Shown here: in pieces, positions 36,338 through 47,197 of the stretch
Layout: each line of letters starts with the position of its first letter
How positions within the stretch are numbered: the stretch's first letter is position 1
Assembly: GCF_014196295.1 (NCBI RefSeq)
Contig: NZ_JACIDK010000003.1
Span: 248,001-312,000 of the forward strand
DNA from: Phenylobacterium haematophilum
GTDB lineage: Bacteria > Pseudomonadota > Alphaproteobacteria > Caulobacterales > Caulobacteraceae
Direction: 5' to 3'
DNA: 64,000 nucleotides
Notes under the pieces: model-generated
Database searches by the model: none
What the model was told of the DNA's origin: nothing
Seen by the model: the letters and a program-made list of their open reading frames with translations, nothing else
Program-made: the position numbers and the translations under genes

Positions 36338-36844
36338 ATGCAAACGACGATCACGGTCAATGGGACGGCGCAAACGCTCGACGTCGATCCGCGGACCACC
36401 CTGCTTGACGCCCTGCGCGAGCATCTGGGGCTTACCGGATCGAAGAAGGGCTGCGACCACGGCCAATGCGGCGCGTGCACCGTGCTTGTGAACGGGGTGC
36501 GAATCAACTCCTGCCTCTCGATCCTGGCGATGCACGACGGCGACCAGGTCACCACCATCGAGGGCCTGGGCCAGCCGGGCGCGCTGCATCCGGTGCAGCA
36601 GGCGTTCCTGGAGAACGACGCCCTGCAGTGCGGCTACTGCACCCCCGGGCAGATCTGCTCGACGGTCGGCATGCTGCAGGAGGCGGCGGACGGCTGGGCC
36701 AGCCGTGAGACCGCCGACCTGACCGCGCCGACGGCGCTGACCGACGCTGAGATCCGTGAGCGGATGAGCGGCAACATCTGTCGCTGCTCGGCCTATCCGC
36801 AGATCCTGGCGGCGATCCGCGACCTGGCCGGAGAGGTCGCATGA
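36338..36844 (+). CDS. PaoA-like [2Fe-2S] subunit of a molybdenum hydroxylase
   Basis: 168 residues. Plant-type cluster cysteines C39, C44, C47 and C59 and second-cluster cysteines C98, C101, C148 and C150 are all present. It carries electrons between the molybdenum site and FAD. E. coli PaoA has a Tat signal; this protein does not, so the complex is probably cytoplasmic. The ATG at 36338 is chosen, with AGGGGAGG just before; a GTG two codons earlier is unlikely. First gene of a three-gene operon with 4-nt overlaps. Confidence 0.93.
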   Translation: MQTTITVNGTAQTLDVDPRTTLLDALREHLGLTGSKKGCDHGQCGACTVLVNGVRINSCLSILAMHDGDQVTTIEGLGQPGALHPVQQAFLENDALQCGYCTPGQICSTVGMLQEAADGWASRETADLTAPTALTDAEIRERMSGNICRCSAYPQILAAIRDLAGEVA

Positions 36845-37788
36845 AGCCGTTCACCTACGAGCGGGCCAGCAACGCCCAGGCCGCAGTGAAGGCGGTGGCC
36901 GAGACCCCCGGCGCGAAGTTCCTCGCCGGCGGCACCAACCTGCTGGACCTGATGAAGCTGGAGATCGAGCGGCCGACCCACCTGGTCGACGTCGGACGGC
37001 TGCCGTTCGCCGGCATCGAGGCGACCGCCGAGGGCGGCCTGCGGATCGGCGGGGCGATGACCAACGCCAGACTGGCGGCGCATCCGAAGGTGCGCGAGCT
37101 CTATCCGGTGCTGGCGCGGGCGATCCTGGCCGGGGCCTCGGGCCAGCTGCGCAACAAGGCGACGACGGCCGGCAACCTGCTGCAGCGGACGCGCTGCGAC
37201 TATTTCTACGACACGGCCAAGCCTTGCAATAAGCGCGAGCCCGGCTCGGGCTGCAGCGCGATCGGCGGGCCGGGCGGCTATGGCGCGATCTTCGGCGCCA
37301 GCGAGGCCTGCATCGCGACACACACCTCGGACATGGCGGTGGCGCTGACCGCGCTCGACGCCAGCGTCGAGACCATGACCCCGGATGGCGGGACGCGGAC
37401 GATCAAGGTCGAGGCGTTGCACCGGCTGCCCGGCGCGACGCCGCAGGTGGAGACGGACCTGGCGGCCGGCGAACTGATCACCACGGTGGTGCTGCCGCCG
37501 CCGCCGGCCGGCGGCCAGGCCTACGCCAAGGTCCGCGACCGGGCGTCCTACGCCCACGGCCTGGCCATGGTGGCGGTGGCCGGGGGACGGGTGGCGTTCG
37601 GCGCCGTGGCCGCCAAGCCCTGGCGCGCCGAGCAGGCCGAGGCCGCGCTGGCCGCCGGCGCGAGCCCGGCCGAGGCTGCGACCGCCGAAATGGCCCGCGC
37701 GGGAGCCGACGACCGCCGCACGCACAAGATCGCCCTGGTCCGCCGGCTGGCGGCCGCGACCATCGAAGACGCCGGGAGCGCCCGATGA
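36841..37788 (+). CDS. PaoB-like FAD/[4Fe-4S] subunit
   Basis: 315 residues of the CO-dehydrogenase medium-chain fold. The N-terminus [13 protein letters not shown] binds FAD. Cys119, 129, 138 and 157 in a loop after LLQRTRC are the extra [4Fe-4S] ligands that distinguish the PaoB/YagS type from plain xanthine dehydrogenases. It overlaps its neighbours by 4 nt on each side. No paoD-like insertion chaperone is next to the operon. Confidence 0.92.
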   Translation: MKPFTYERASNAQAAVKAVAETPGAKFLAGGTNLLDLMKLEIERPTHLVDVGRLPFAGIEATAEGGLRIGGAMTNARLAAHPKVRELYPVLARAILAGASGQLRNKATTAGNLLQRTRCDYFYDTAKPCNKREPGSGCSAIGGPGGYGAIFGASEACIATHTSDMAVALTALDASVETMTPDGGTRTIKVEALHRLPGATPQVETDLAAGELITTVVLPPPPAGGQAYAKVRDRASYAHGLAMVAVAGGRVAFGAVAAKPWRAEQAEAALAAGASPAEAATAEMARAGADDRRTHKIALVRRLAAATIEDAGSAR

Positions 37789-40049
37789 CCTCTGTCCGCG
37801 ACTGGGCCGAGCCCAACCCCGTCACCGAGAACCGCGGCGGCGTGATCGGCAAGGGCGTCGACCGCTACGAAGGGGCGCTCAAGGTCACCGGGACCGCGCC
37901 CTATGCCTATGACACCGTGGCCCCCTCTCCGCCGGCCATCGGCGTGCTGGTCACCGCGACGATCCCGCGCGGAAAGGTGACGTCGGTGGATACGGCCGCC
38001 GCCGAAGCCGCGCCGGGCGTGCAACTGGTCTGGACGCACCTGAACGTTCCGACCCAGGCGCCGCGCGGGACGCGGGCCAATCCGCGCAGCCAGCGGGCCT
38101 CGAACCCGGCGCTCGGGAGCGATCGGGTCGAATACTACGGCCAGAGCGTCGCCTTCGTGGTGGCCGACACCTTCGAGAACGCCAGGGCTGCGGCCGAGCT
38201 GGTCAAGGTCGAGTATGCGGCCGAGCCGGCGGTGGTCGACTTCCTGGCCAGCTTCGACCAGGCGACCCTGCCGCCGGACGAGGAGGACGTGCATATCGGC
38301 GACTTCCACGGCGCCTACGCCGCGGCGCCGGTGACCGTCGACGAGACCTATTTCAGCCCGGTCCAGAACCACGTGCAGATGGAGCCTTGCGCCACCATCG
38401 CCTGGTGGGAGGGCGACAAGGTCACGGTCCACACCTCGATCCAGATGGTGAAGGGCGGCCAGCACGCCCTTGCCGAGACCCTGGCGATCCCCTCGAGCGA
38501 CGTGCACCTGCTGACCCGCTACATCGGCGGCGGGTTCGGCGGGAAGGGCCAGCCCTATGACGACCTGATCCTGTCCGCGCTGGCGGCGCGGGCCCTGAAG
38601 CGGCCGGTCAAGGTCGCCTACACGCGCCAGCAGATGTTCCACGGCACCATTCACCGCCCGGCGGTGAACATGCGGGTTCGGCTGGGCGCCGAGCCGGACG
38701 GACGGCTGACCGCCTTCGCCGTCGAGGCGACGACGCACTGCGCGCGGGAGGCGACCTTCACCGAGCACGCGGCTAATTTCTCGCGCAACCTCTATGCGGC
38801 GCCCAATCGGCTGACCGGCCACCGGCTGGTGCGAATGGACCTGCCGCACGCCGGGCCGATGCGCGCGCCGGGCGAGGCGCCGGGCATGCTCAGCCTGGAA
38901 TGCGCGATGGACGAGTTGGCCGAGAAGCTGGGCCTCGACCCGATCGAACTGCGCATCCGCAACGAGCCGGAGATCGACCCGGAGACCGGCAAGCCGTTCT
39001 CGATCCGCCAACTCGTGCGCTGCATGACCGAGGGCGCGCAGCGGTTCGGCTGGGAGCGCCGCAACCCGGTCCCCGGCCAGGTGCGCGACGGGCGCTGGAT
39101 GGTCGGCATGGGCATGGCCGCGGCGATCCGCGGAAACTTCCTGCTGCCGGCCAAGGCCGGGGTGCGGATCGACGCCGGCGGGATCATCACCCTGCGCCAG
39201 GGCATGACCGACATCGGCACCGGCACCTATACGATTCTGCAGCAGATCACCGCAGAGACCCTGGGGGTCCCGCTGGGCCATGTGCGGGTCGAGATCGGCG
39301 ATAGCGACTTCCCGCCGGCCCCCGGGTCAGGCGGCCAGTTCGGGGCGGCGACGGCGGGCTCGGCGGCGTTCGAGGCTGGGATGAACCTGCGCCGGGCGTT
39401 GACCGAACTGGCGGTCGGCGATCCGAACTCGCCGCTCTACGGCGGACCGGCCGAGTACGTGACGTTCGAGAACGGCAACATCGCCATCGAGAACCGCAGC
39501 GAGACGCTGGCGGCGCTGGTGCGGCGGGCCGCGCCGGAGGGCGTCTATGTCGAGGGCTCGATCGCTCCGGCGGCCGACGCGCGGGACTATTCACAGCACA
39601 CCTACGGCGCGCACTTCGCCGAGGTGGGGGTGAATCAGATCACCGGCGAGGTGCGGCTGCGCAAGATGTTCGGCGTGTTCGCCGCCGGGCGGATCCTCAA
39701 CGCCAAGACCGCCAAGAGCCAGATCACCGGCGGGATGATCTGGGGCGTCGGCACGGCGCTGACCGAGGTCAACGCCGTGGATCCGCGCTTCGGCTCGTTC
39801 GTGAACCAGGACATGGCCGAGTACCTGGCGCCGGTGCACGCCGACATCGTCGACCTGGATTCGATGTTCCTAGACGAGGCCGACGACAAGGCCAACCCGA
39901 TGGGCATCAAGGGGGTCGGAGAGCTGGGCATCGCCGGGGCCGGGGCGGCGATCGCCAACGCCATCTACAACGCCACCGGCGTGCGGCTGCGCGACTATCC
40001 GATGACCCCGGACAAGGTGCTGGCCGGGCTGATGGCGAAGGGGCTGTAA
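37785..40049 (+). CDS. PaoC-like molybdopterin subunit (aldehyde/xanthine oxidoreductase family)
   Basis: 754 residues. The small N-terminal domain is followed by the molybdopterin-binding core with [13 protein letters not shown], and the C-terminal [12 protein letters not shown] carries the catalytic Glu. The enzyme would oxidise an aldehyde or an aromatic nitrogen heterocycle, passing electrons through subunits A and B. Substrate is uncertain; aldehydes are the best guess by similarity to PaoABC. A palindromic element follows its stop by 12 bases. Confidence 0.92.
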   Translation: MTSVRDWAEPNPVTENRGGVIGKGVDRYEGALKVTGTAPYAYDTVAPSPPAIGVLVTATIPRGKVTSVDTAAAEAAPGVQLVWTHLNVPTQAPRGTRANPRSQRASNPALGSDRVEYYGQSVAFVVADTFENARAAAELVKVEYAAEPAVVDFLASFDQATLPPDEEDVHIGDFHGAYAAAPVTVDETYFSPVQNHVQMEPCATIAWWEGDKVTVHTSIQMVKGGQHALAETLAIPSSDVHLLTRYIGGGFGGKGQPYDDLILSALAARALKRPVKVAYTRQQMFHGTIHRPAVNMRVRLGAEPDGRLTAFAVEATTHCAREATFTEHAANFSRNLYAAPNRLTGHRLVRMDLPHAGPMRAPGEAPGMLSLECAMDELAEKLGLDPIELRIRNEPEIDPETGKPFSIRQLVRCMTEGAQRFGWERRNPVPGQVRDGRWMVGMGMAAAIRGNFLLPAKAGVRIDAGGIITLRQGMTDIGTGTYTILQQITAETLGVPLGHVRVEIGDSDFPPAPGSGGQFGAATAGSAAFEAGMNLRRALTELAVGDPNSPLYGGPAEYVTFENGNIAIENRSETLAALVRRAAPEGVYVEGSIAPAADARDYSQHTYGAHFAEVGVNQITGEVRLRKMFGVFAAGRILNAKTAKSQITGGMIWGVGTALTEVNAVDPRFGSFVNQDMAEYLAPVHADIVDLDSMFLDEADDKANPMGIKGVGELGIAGAGAAIANAIYNATGVRLRDYPMTPDKVLAGLMAKGL

Positions 40050-40061
40050 CGATTTGAGAAT

Positions 40062-40194
40062 GTCATCCCGGAAGCCGCCCAGCGGCTGTCCGGGACCCAT
40101 TCGCGCCGTGGCGGCGGAAGAGGGCGCGGCCGCGCCATAGCTTTCGAGATCTGGTGTCTATGGGGCCCGGTCTTGCTGCGCAAACCGGGATGAC
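40062..40194. repeat. Long palindromic intergenic element, copy 2
   Basis: GTCATCCCGG at the left and CCGGGATGAC at the right end, inner arms GGGACCCAT and ATGGGGCCC. Between two convergent genes; begins 12 bases after the molybdenum-subunit stop and ends 11 bases before the response-regulator stop. Confidence 0.85.
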
Positions 40195-40205
40195 AGCTGT
40201 GGGCG

Positions 40206-40583
40206 CTACCCCACCCTCGGCAGGAGTTCGCCGAGGATGCGGGCGAGGTCGCCTTCGCGGAAGGGCTTCTGGAGGACGGGCGAGCCCTTGTCGGCGTCGC
40301 GCAGGCCGGCGTCGCCGTAGCCGGTGGCGAAGGCGAAAGGGGCGCCTTTTTCGCGCAGCAGGTCGGCCAGCGGGAAGATCGGCTGGCCGCCGAGGTTCAC
40401 GTCCAGCACCGCGCAGTCGAGTTCTTCGTTATTGGCCAGCTCGATGGCCTCTTCGAGCCGGGAGGCTGGCCCGACCACCTTGCAGCCGAGGTCTTGAAGC
40501 ATGTCCTCGATCAGCATCGAGACCATCATCTCATCTTCGACCACTAAGACCCGCAGGCCGGCCAGATCGCTAAGTCCGGTCAT
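40206..40583 (-). CDS. Single-domain response regulator
   Basis: 125 residues, one receiver domain. VEDEMMVS at the start holds the acidic pocket, the phospho-acceptor Asp lies in CAVLDVNLGG (about residue 61), and LQKPF has the conserved Lys. No output domain. It overlaps the HWE kinase by 4 nt and is surely its partner; single-domain regulators with such kinases are common in Caulobacter relatives, in stress and light responses. An N-terminal extension in the same frame is not native. Confidence 0.9.
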   Translation of the reverse strand: MTGLSDLAGLRVLVVEDEMMVSMLIEDMLQDLGCKVVGPASRLEEAIELANNEELDCAVLDVNLGGQPIFPLADLLREKGAPFAFATGYGDAGLRDADKGSPVLQKPFREGDLARILGELLPRVG

Positions 40584-41830
40584 TCGGAGGGCTCCAAGAC
40601 GTGAAGGGGAAGGTCCATCCGGCAGGACAACCCGGTCGGATGATAGTCCAGTCGAACGCGGCCAGCCAATTCTCCCGCAAGTCCGCGTTCGAGAAGTCGG
40701 CTGCCGAAGCCCTGGCGGTCCGGCTTGACCACTGCGGGTCCGCCGGACTCGGTCCACTCGATCATCAGGCGGCGGTCCGACGGCTGGTCGTCGAGGCGCA
40801 GGCGCAACGCGACGTGGCCGGCCGGCGTCGACAGCGCGCCGTATTTGACGGCGTTGGTCGCCAACTCGTGGAAAGCCATGCCGAGCGCCACCGCAGCCTT
40901 GGGCCGCAGGCGCACGTCCTGCTCGCCCTGGATGGTGAACCGCGCGCCGCCGCCCTGGCGTCCGCCGCTGTAGGGGCGCAGCTCGGCGGCCAGGATGTCG
41001 AACAGGCTGGCGCCTTCCCAGTTCTGGGCGGTGAGCAGGTTGTGGGTCTGGGACAGGGCCATAAGCCGGGCTTCGAACGCCTTGTAATAGGTGTCGATAT
41101 CCTTGGCGTTAACCAAGCTCTGGCGGGCCAGGGATTGCACCGAGGCCAGGGTGTTTTTGACCCGATGGTTCAGCTCGTTGAGCAGCAGTCGTTGGCGCTC
41201 CTCGGCCAGCACGCGCTCGCGGACCTCGGCGCGCGCGGCCTGGTGCAGGCGGACATTGTCGATGGCGACGGCGGCCTGGGCCCCGACCCCAGCCATCAGG
41301 TGCTCCAGACGTTCGGAGAAGCGGCCCGGTTCGGGATGGCCGAACAGCAGCGCGCCCAGCACCTCGCCCGAACGGGAGATCACCGGCACGCCCATATAGC
41401 TGCGCACCGGCAAATGGCCCTTAGGCATGCCGTGGAACGGGGCGTTGCGGCCGTAGCGTGGGTCGGTGGTGATGTCGTCGCTGCGCAGGATGCCTTCACC
41501 GTCGAAGGTCGGGGCGAAAACCGCGGTCCTGCGGACCATCGGGAAGTGGTCGAAGGCCGAGCGCGGCGCGCCCGACAGCGAGTAGAGGGTCAGCGTATCG
41601 CCGTTGTCGTCGAAGGCCGTATAGAAAAAGGCGCCGAAGGCGGCGCCGGTCAGCTCCACGCCGCCGTCGACGACGATCTGCACGACCTGATCAAGATCGC
41701 CGCCGGCCCCGATGGCCGCAGCGATGCGGTTGAGAGCGTCGGCGCGGACGGTCTCTTCGGCGAGGGCCGCGCGAGCGCTCGCCAGGCGCGCTTCCAGCGC
41801 CTCGATCCTGGCGGACGTCGTCTCAGTCAT
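40580..41830 (-). CDS. GAF / HWE-family sensor histidine kinase
   Basis: 416 residues. An N-terminal coiled stretch precedes a GAF domain (about 30-190). The HWE/HisKA_2 block has LLNELNHRVKNTLASVQS with the phospho-His. The ATPase part contains FHELATNAVKYGAL and SGGPAV. No membrane segment, so it senses inside the cell, perhaps a bound chromophore or small molecule. ATG at 41830 is favoured over a TTG upstream. Partner is the response regulator just downstream. Confidence 0.9.
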   Translation of the reverse strand: MTETTSARIEALEARLASARAALAEETVRADALNRIAAAIGAGGDLDQVVQIVVDGGVELTGAAFGAFFYTAFDDNGDTLTLYSLSGAPRSAFDHFPMVRRTAVFAPTFDGEGILRSDDITTDPRYGRNAPFHGMPKGHLPVRSYMGVPVISRSGEVLGALLFGHPEPGRFSERLEHLMAGVGAQAAVAIDNVRLHQAARAEVRERVLAEERQRLLLNELNHRVKNTLASVQSLARQSLVNAKDIDTYYKAFEARLMALSQTHNLLTAQNWEGASLFDILAAELRPYSGGRQGGGARFTIQGEQDVRLRPKAAVALGMAFHELATNAVKYGALSTPAGHVALRLRLDDQPSDRRLMIEWTESGGPAVVKPDRQGFGSRLLERGLAGELAGRVRLDYHPTGLSCRMDLPLHVLEPSE

Positions 41831-41923
41831 GCTCACGGTATCGCACGGCGCCCCAGACTGTGCCGAGTTGGGCAGCAAACGAAGGTTGTTTTACCAGCTA
41901 GGTCAAGAGGCTAACCAAACCGA

Positions 41924-43207
41924 CTAGTCCGGCTCGCGTGGCGGGGTCGGCCAGATCTTCATGGAGGTGATCTGATTGCGTTCACGCCGGACGATCTGGA
42001 AGCGGTGACCGTAGAAGGTCCAGGTCTGGCCCACCTTGGGAATGGTCTGGGCCTCGTGAATGACCAGGCCGGCGACGGTGACAGCGTCGTCGTCGGGCAG
42101 GTCCCAGTCGAGGGCGCGATTGAGGTCGCGGATCGCCACCCAGCCATCGACGACCACCGAGCCGTCGGTCTGACGGCGCACGCCGTCGAGGGCGCTGTCG
42201 TGCTCATCCTCGATCTCGCCGACGATCTCCTCAAGGATGTCCTCGAGCGTGATCAGGCCCTGCAGGGCCCCGTACTCGTCGACGACCAGGGCGAAATGGT
42301 TCTGGCGTTTGAGGAAGGCGGCAAGCTGGTCCTTGAGCGAAGTGGTCTCGGGGATGAACCACGGCTCGCGGGCGAGGGCCGGCAGGTCGATGCTTTCGAG
42401 CGGCGCGGCGGCCAGGGCGGTCAGCACGTCCTTAGCGTGCAGCACGCCGACGATGTTCTCCGGGTCGTCGCGGTAGAGCGGAACGCGGCTGTGGCCGGTC
42501 TCCAAGAGCTCGCCCAGCAACTGCTTGGGCGACAGGGCCGCGTCGATCATCGAGATCGAGCGCCGGTGGACCATGACCTGGGTCACGTCCATCTCCGACA
42601 GGTCGAGCACGCCGCCGAGCATGTGGCGGTCGCTGGCTTCCACCAGGCCTTCGGAGTGGTGGTACTCGACCGCGCCGCGGATCTCCTCGTGGGCGGCCAG
42701 CACGTCGGTCTCCATCGACAGCTTGATGCCGAACGGGCGCAGGGTCAGGCGAACGATCCACTGGGCGCCGTTGGCGAGGGGGCCGAAGATCCGCACCACC
42801 CACCAGGTGGGGATCGACAGGAAGCGGGCGACGTCGTCGGCGCGGGCGATGGCCAGGGTCTTGGGCAGGATCTCGCTGAACACGACGATCAGCACTGTCA
42901 TCACCACGGTGGCGAGCAGCGCGCCGACCGGGCCCGGGAAGGCGGCGGACAGCGCCAGGGTGGTGAGCGCCGAGGCGCCGATGTTGATCACGTTGTTCGA
43001 AAGCAGAATGGCCCCGATCATCTTCTCCTGATCGGCCATCATGCGATTGATGCGCTTGGCGGCGCGGTCGCCCTCCCGCTCCAACTGATGCATCCGCGCC
43101 CGGCTGGCGGCGGTCATCGAGGTTTCGGCGGCGGAGATGAGGCCGGAGAGCGAGAGCAGGATGACCAGCGCGGGGGCCAGACCCGCGAGGACGGCGACGA
43201 TCGTCAC
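41924..43207 (-). CDS. CorC/HlyC-family (CNNM, CBS) membrane protein
   Basis: 427 residues. N-terminal CNNM domain with about four membrane segments ([20 protein letters not shown] to about 170), then a CBS pair (about 210-330) and a CorC_HlyC C-terminal domain. These proteins are linked to magnesium or cobalt efflux. GTG start overlaps the aroB stop as GTGA, so it is translationally coupled to aroB; an Arg-rich extension upstream lies in aroB and is rejected. Confidence 0.92.
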   Translation of the reverse strand: MTIVAVLAGLAPALVILLSLSGLISAAETSMTAASRARMHQLEREGDRAAKRINRMMADQEKMIGAILLSNNVINIGASALTTLALSAAFPGPVGALLATVVMTVLIVVFSEILPKTLAIARADDVARFLSIPTWWVVRIFGPLANGAQWIVRLTLRPFGIKLSMETDVLAAHEEIRGAVEYHHSEGLVEASDRHMLGGVLDLSEMDVTQVMVHRRSISMIDAALSPKQLLGELLETGHSRVPLYRDDPENIVGVLHAKDVLTALAAAPLESIDLPALAREPWFIPETTSLKDQLAAFLKRQNHFALVVDEYGALQGLITLEDILEEIVGEIEDEHDSALDGVRRQTDGSVVVDGWVAIRDLNRALDWDLPDDDAVTVAGLVIHEAQTIPKVGQTWTFYGHRFQIVRRERNQITSMKIWPTPPREPD

Positions 43208-44316
43208 GGATGCGCGCCTTCGGCGACCAGAAACTGGCGCACCGCTTCGCCATCGACGTTCTTGGCGACGAAGGCGTCGCCCAGAGCACGCGCGAGGATG
43301 AAGGTCAGGCGCCCGCCCTCGGCCTTCTTGTCCTGAGCCATGTGGCGCACGAGCTTGCGCGCGTCGAAGGCGCCTGAGCCGACCTGGTCGAGGCGCGTGG
43401 GCAGGCCGGCGGCGGCGATGGCGGTCTCGGCGCGCTGGGCGTCCTGGGCCGAGCACAGGCCTTGCGCGGCCGAGAAGCGGAAGGCGATGGCGCTGCCGGC
43501 GGCCACGGCCTCGCCGTGCAGCAGGGCCTCGCCGTAGCCGGTCTCGGCCTCCAGCGCGTGGCCGAAGGTGTGGCCGAGGTTGAGCAGGGCGCGGCGGCCG
43601 GCTTCCTTTTCGTCGGCTTCGACGATCTCGGCCTTCATCTCGACCGAGCGGGCGACGGCGTAGGCGAGCGCGTCAGGATCGCGCGCGAGCACGGCCGCGC
43701 CGTTGGCCTCCAGCCACTCGAAGAAGGCGAAGTCTCCGAGTAGGCCGTACTTGATGATCTCGGCGTAGCCGGCGCGCATCTCGCGGTCGGGCAGGGTGGC
43801 CAGCAGGTCGAGGTCGGCCAGGACCAGCCGGGGCTGGTGGAAGGCGCCGATCAGGTTCTTGCCGCGCGGAGTGTCGATGGCGGTCTTGCCGCCGACCGAC
43901 GAGTCCACCTGGGCCAGCAGGGTGGTCGGGATCTGGATGAAGTCGACGCCGCGCTTGTAGATCGCAGCTGCGAAGCCCGCGAGGTCCCCGACCACGCCGC
44001 CGCCGAAGGCGATGATCAGGTCGCCGCGGTCCAGTTCCAGCTCCAGAAGTCGGTCGCAGACGTCCGAAAGCCCGTCCCAGCTCTTGGTCGGTTCGCCGGG
44101 CGGGACGACGATGGACTGGGACGAAATCCCGGCCGCGGCGAGGGCGTCGGTAAGGGCTTGGCCATGCAGCTTCCACACCGTCTCGTCGCTGACGATGGCG
44201 GTGCGGCCCTGCTTGAGCAGCGGGGCGAGCAGCACGCCGGCCCGGCCGAGCAGGTCCCCGCCAACCACGACGTCGTAGGCCCGATCGCCGAGGCCAACGC
44301 GGACGGTGCGGCTCAT
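43204..44316 (-). CDS. aroB: 3-dehydroquinate synthase
   Basis: 370 residues. Second step of the shikimate pathway: DAHP to 3-dehydroquinate, NAD+ and Zn2+ dependent. Visible motifs: [41 protein letters not shown] with zinc-binding His. Located between aroK and the CorC gene with 4-nt overlaps, the usual aroKB arrangement. Standard size. Confidence 0.97.
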   Translation of the reverse strand: MSRTVRVGLGDRAYDVVVGGDLLGRAGVLLAPLLKQGRTAIVSDETVWKLHGQALTDALAAAGISSQSIVVPPGEPTKSWDGLSDVCDRLLELELDRGDLIIAFGGGVVGDLAGFAAAIYKRGVDFIQIPTTLLAQVDSSVGGKTAIDTPRGKNLIGAFHQPRLVLADLDLLATLPDREMRAGYAEIIKYGLLGDFAFFEWLEANGAAVLARDPDALAYAVARSVEMKAEIVEADEKEAGRRALLNLGHTFGHALEAETGYGEALLHGEAVAAGSAIAFRFSAAQGLCSAQDAQRAETAIAAAGLPTRLDQVGSGAFDARKLVRHMAQDKKAEGGRLTFILARALGDAFVAKNVDGEAVRQFLVAEGAHP

Positions 44317-44861
44317 GGGGCTTGTTCCTCGAGGTGGCGGGTCAGGGCGCGGATCACCTGGTCGACGGTGACGTGATGGGCCGTGTCGCCGGTTTCGACA
44401 GTGATGTCGGCCTCGGCGTAGACAGGATAGCGTTTCTCGGCGAGCTCGGTGAGCACGGCCAGCGGGTCCTTGCCCGAGAGCAGCGGGCGGCTGTCCTTGC
44501 GCGAGACCCGACGGACCAGCACTTCGAGGTCCGCCTTCAGCCAGACCGAGATCGAGCGTTCCTTGATCAGCGCGCGGGTCTCGTCGTTCATGAAGGCCCC
44601 GCCGCCGGTGGCCAGCACGTGCGGCGGGTTTTCCAGCAGCCGGGCGATCACCCGGCGTTCGCCTTCGCGGAAGGCGGGCTCGCCCATCTCGGCGAAGATA
44701 TCGGGAATGGAGCGGCCGGCGGCGGCCTCGATCTCGACGTCGGCGTCCTTGAACGGCAGGTCGAGCGCGTTGGCGAGGCGGCGGCCGACGCTTGATTTGC
44801 CGACCCCCATCAGGCCCACGAGGGTGATGGTGCGGGCGCGCAGCGGTGTGTAACGGTCCAT
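44313..44861 (-). CDS. aroK: Shikimate kinase
   Basis: 182 residues. Walker [10 protein letters not shown] (about 16-24), the shikimate-binding DADVEIE and GGGAF motifs, and RPLL in the lid. Phosphorylates shikimate. It overlaps aroB by 4 nt. The ATG at 44861 gives the usual N-terminus; the longer reading starts in the divergent promoter region. Confidence 0.96.
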   Translation of the reverse strand: MDRYTPLRARTITLVGLMGVGKSSVGRRLANALDLPFKDADVEIEAAAGRSIPDIFAEMGEPAFREGERRVIARLLENPPHVLATGGGAFMNDETRALIKERSISVWLKADLEVLVRRVSRKDSRPLLSGKDPLAVLTELAEKRYPVYAEADITVETGDTAHHVTVDQVIRALTRHLEEQAP

Positions 44862-44929
44862 GAACGGCCAGGGTCTTACACGAGCATGTGCCTCGACGCC
44901 AAGTTGACCGTACTGCAAAGCTGGCAGGG

Positions 44930-46240
44930 ATGAGCCGTAAGCTTACTGTCCTGACGCTCGGCGCCCTTCTGATCGGCGCCGATCCCGCCCTTGCTCAGCC
45001 AGCCGTGGAAGTGACGCCGCTGGCGGCGCCCGACTTCTTCGCCAACGGCGCGCGCGACACCGGACTGCCCGCCGACCTGTGGCGCGGCGCTTCGGTCGAG
45101 ACGGCCCGCACGGTGCTGCCGCTGATCGCGGTCAAGCCGCTGTCGCCGGCCGCCGCAGCGCTGGCCCGGCGGGTGCTGGCGACCGGCGCCAACGGCCCGG
45201 AGGGCGCAGGTCAGGACCGCGACCTGGCCGGTGTGCGGATCGCCGCGCTGGTCGCCCAGGGCGGGGTCAAGGACGCCGGGACGATCCTGTCGCGGACCTC
45301 GGGCCTGGAAAGCAATCCGGCGATGGCGCAGGCCGGCGCCGAGGCGGCGCTGCTGGCCGGCCAGGACGAGCGCGCCTGCGACATCGGGGAGCGCCTGGCG
45401 AGCGGCCGCGAGGAGATCTACTGGCTGCGGCTGCGAGCCTATTGCCTGGCGCGCGACGGCCAGTCCGACGCGGCGCGTGTGACCTTCGATCTGGCCCAGG
45501 GCGTGGCGCGCGACGCTGTGTACGGGCGGCTGATGGGCGCCAAGCTGGCCGGGACCGGGAATCCGGGCGCGGCTTCGCTGCGGGGCGGACTGGACTACGC
45601 TCTGTCGCGCAGCCTGGGGCTGGACCTCGCCGCCGCGACGCCGGCGCCGGCGGTGGCCGCGGCCCTGGCGGCGGAAGAGCCAGGGGCGGCGACCTGGAGC
45701 ATCGAAAGCGGGCCGGGGCCGTTGCAGGCGGCGATGGCGGCGGTGGCCGTCGGCGACCTGGCCGGGGCCCAGACCCTGCGCGCCGGGCTGACGGCCGACG
45801 CCACGCCGGTGAACGAGCTGGCGCTGCTGGACGGCCTGATCGCAGCAGCGGGCGGCAAGGCGGACGGCCCGACCTTGGACCGGCTGGTCGAGCGCGGCGC
45901 GGTCGCCGACGCCAAGACCCGCGGCAAGATGCAGAACGCGGCGATCCTGCTGGCGGCACTGGGCGCGCCGATGACGCCGCAGGCGCGCGGAGAGTTCGCC
46001 AAGTTCGCCGGCGCCGAGGCCGGTAAGGCGACGGTGGCGCGGGGCCTGGCTCTGGACCTGGCCGGCGAGGCCAGGCTGATGGGCGAGACCGCGTTGCTGG
46101 CGCTGTGGATCAGCGCCGACGCGGGAGCAGCCGGACCTGCGACCGGCGACCGCGCGCGGATCGTCCGCGCCCTGCGGGCCGCGGGGCTGGAAGCCGATGC
46201 GCGGGCCTTCGCCGTGGAAGGGTTGCTGGCGCAGAGATGA
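44930..46240 (+). CDS. Secreted helical protein, conserved hypothetical
   Basis: 436 residues with signal peptide [23 protein letters not shown]. The rest is Ala/Leu/Gly-rich and almost all helical, with repeated units that look like a TPR-like solenoid ([39 protein letters not shown]). Function unknown. Its stop overlaps the xerD start as ATGA. In relatives a protein of this kind often precedes xerD, so the link may be historical. Periplasmic. Confidence 0.75.
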   Translation: MSRKLTVLTLGALLIGADPALAQPAVEVTPLAAPDFFANGARDTGLPADLWRGASVETARTVLPLIAVKPLSPAAAALARRVLATGANGPEGAGQDRDLAGVRIAALVAQGGVKDAGTILSRTSGLESNPAMAQAGAEAALLAGQDERACDIGERLASGREEIYWLRLRAYCLARDGQSDAARVTFDLAQGVARDAVYGRLMGAKLAGTGNPGAASLRGGLDYALSRSLGLDLAAATPAPAVAAALAAEEPGAATWSIESGPGPLQAAMAAVAVGDLAGAQTLRAGLTADATPVNELALLDGLIAAAGGKADGPTLDRLVERGAVADAKTRGKMQNAAILLAALGAPMTPQARGEFAKFAGAEAGKATVARGLALDLAGEARLMGETALLALWISADAGAAGPATGDRARIVRALRAAGLEADARAFAVEGLLAQR

Positions 46241-47145
46241 ACGGCGCCGGCTGGATCGAAGCCTTCCTGGAGATGATGGCCGGCGAGCGGGCCAGCGCCC
46301 GCAACACGCTGACCGCCTATGGGAAGGATCTGGCCGATGCGCAGGCGTTTCTCAAAGGGCGCGGCGTTGATCTGAGCACCGCGGGAGCCGAGCAGATCGA
46401 GGCTTATTTCGCCGCGCTGAGCGACCGCGGCATGTCGCCGGCGACGGCGGCGCGGCGGCGCTCGGCCGTGCGGCAGTTCTATCGGTTCGTGCTGGGCGAG
46501 GGCTGGCGGAGCGATGATCCCTCGCGGCGGGTCGACGCCCCCAAGAAGGGCCGGCCGCTGCCCAAGGTGCTGAGCCGCTCGGAGGTCGACGCGATCATCG
46601 CGGCGGCCGGCGCGCGCGATGGCGGGCAGGGGCTGCGGCTGGCCTGCATGATCGAGCTGGCCTACGCCTCGGGCCTGCGGATCTCGGAGCTGACGGGGCT
46701 GCCGCTGTCGGTGCTGGCGCGCGATCCGGCCTACCTGATCGTCAAGGGCAAGGGCGGCAAGGAGCGGCTGGCGCCGCTGAACGACGCCGCGCGGGCGGCG
46801 GTGAAGGCCTATCTGGAGGTCCGCGAGGACTTCCTGCCGAAAGGCGACGGCGCCAATCCCTGGCTGTTCCCCTCACGCAGCAAGGCGGGGCGGCTGACGC
46901 CGCGGCGCTTCGCCCAGCTGCTGGACGAGGCGGCGGCCGACGCCGGGATCGATCCGGCGCGGGTCAGCCCGCACGTCCTGCGCCACGCCTTCGCGACCCA
47001 CCTGCTGGAAGGCGGGGCGGACTTGCGGGTGGTGCAGAAGCTGCTGGGCCATGCCGACATCGCCACCACACAGATCTACACCCACGTCGCCGGCGAGCGG
47101 CTGCGCGAGGTGGTGCAAAGCAAGCACCCGTTGGCGAAGAAGTAG
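46237..47145 (+). CDS. xerD: Tyrosine recombinase XerD
   Basis: 302 residues, standard length. Catalytic residues are Arg148 (SGLRISEL), Lys172 (GKGGKER), His246/Arg249 (HVLRH), His272 (LGHADIATTQ) and Tyr281 (IYTHV). It resolves chromosome dimers at dif with XerC. Housekeeping member rather than a phage integrase: no att-like repeats or phage genes nearby. Confidence 0.95.
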   Translation: MNGAGWIEAFLEMMAGERASARNTLTAYGKDLADAQAFLKGRGVDLSTAGAEQIEAYFAALSDRGMSPATAARRRSAVRQFYRFVLGEGWRSDDPSRRVDAPKKGRPLPKVLSRSEVDAIIAAAGARDGGQGLRLACMIELAYASGLRISELTGLPLSVLARDPAYLIVKGKGGKERLAPLNDAARAAVKAYLEVREDFLPKGDGANPWLFPSRSKAGRLTPRRFAQLLDEAAADAGIDPARVSPHVLRHAFATHLLEGGADLRVVQKLLGHADIATTQIYTHVAGERLREVVQSKHPLAKK

Positions 47146-47156
47146 GGCGCATGGCC

Positions 47157-47179
47157 CCTTCTCCCGCGGGGGGAGAAGG
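47157..47179. terminator. Hairpin after xerD
   Basis: CCTTCTCCC and GGGAGAAGG form a perfect 9-bp stem with a 5-base loop, 11 bases after the xerD stop and before the convergent glycine-zipper gene. No T-run; possibly bidirectional. Confidence 0.6.
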
Positions 47180-47197
47180 ACGACCTGGCCGCGCGCC

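Noticed and set aside
46237-47145. Tyrosine recombinase as sign of an integrated element
   Set aside because: Size and motifs are those of housekeeping XerD, and no att repeats or phage genes are near.
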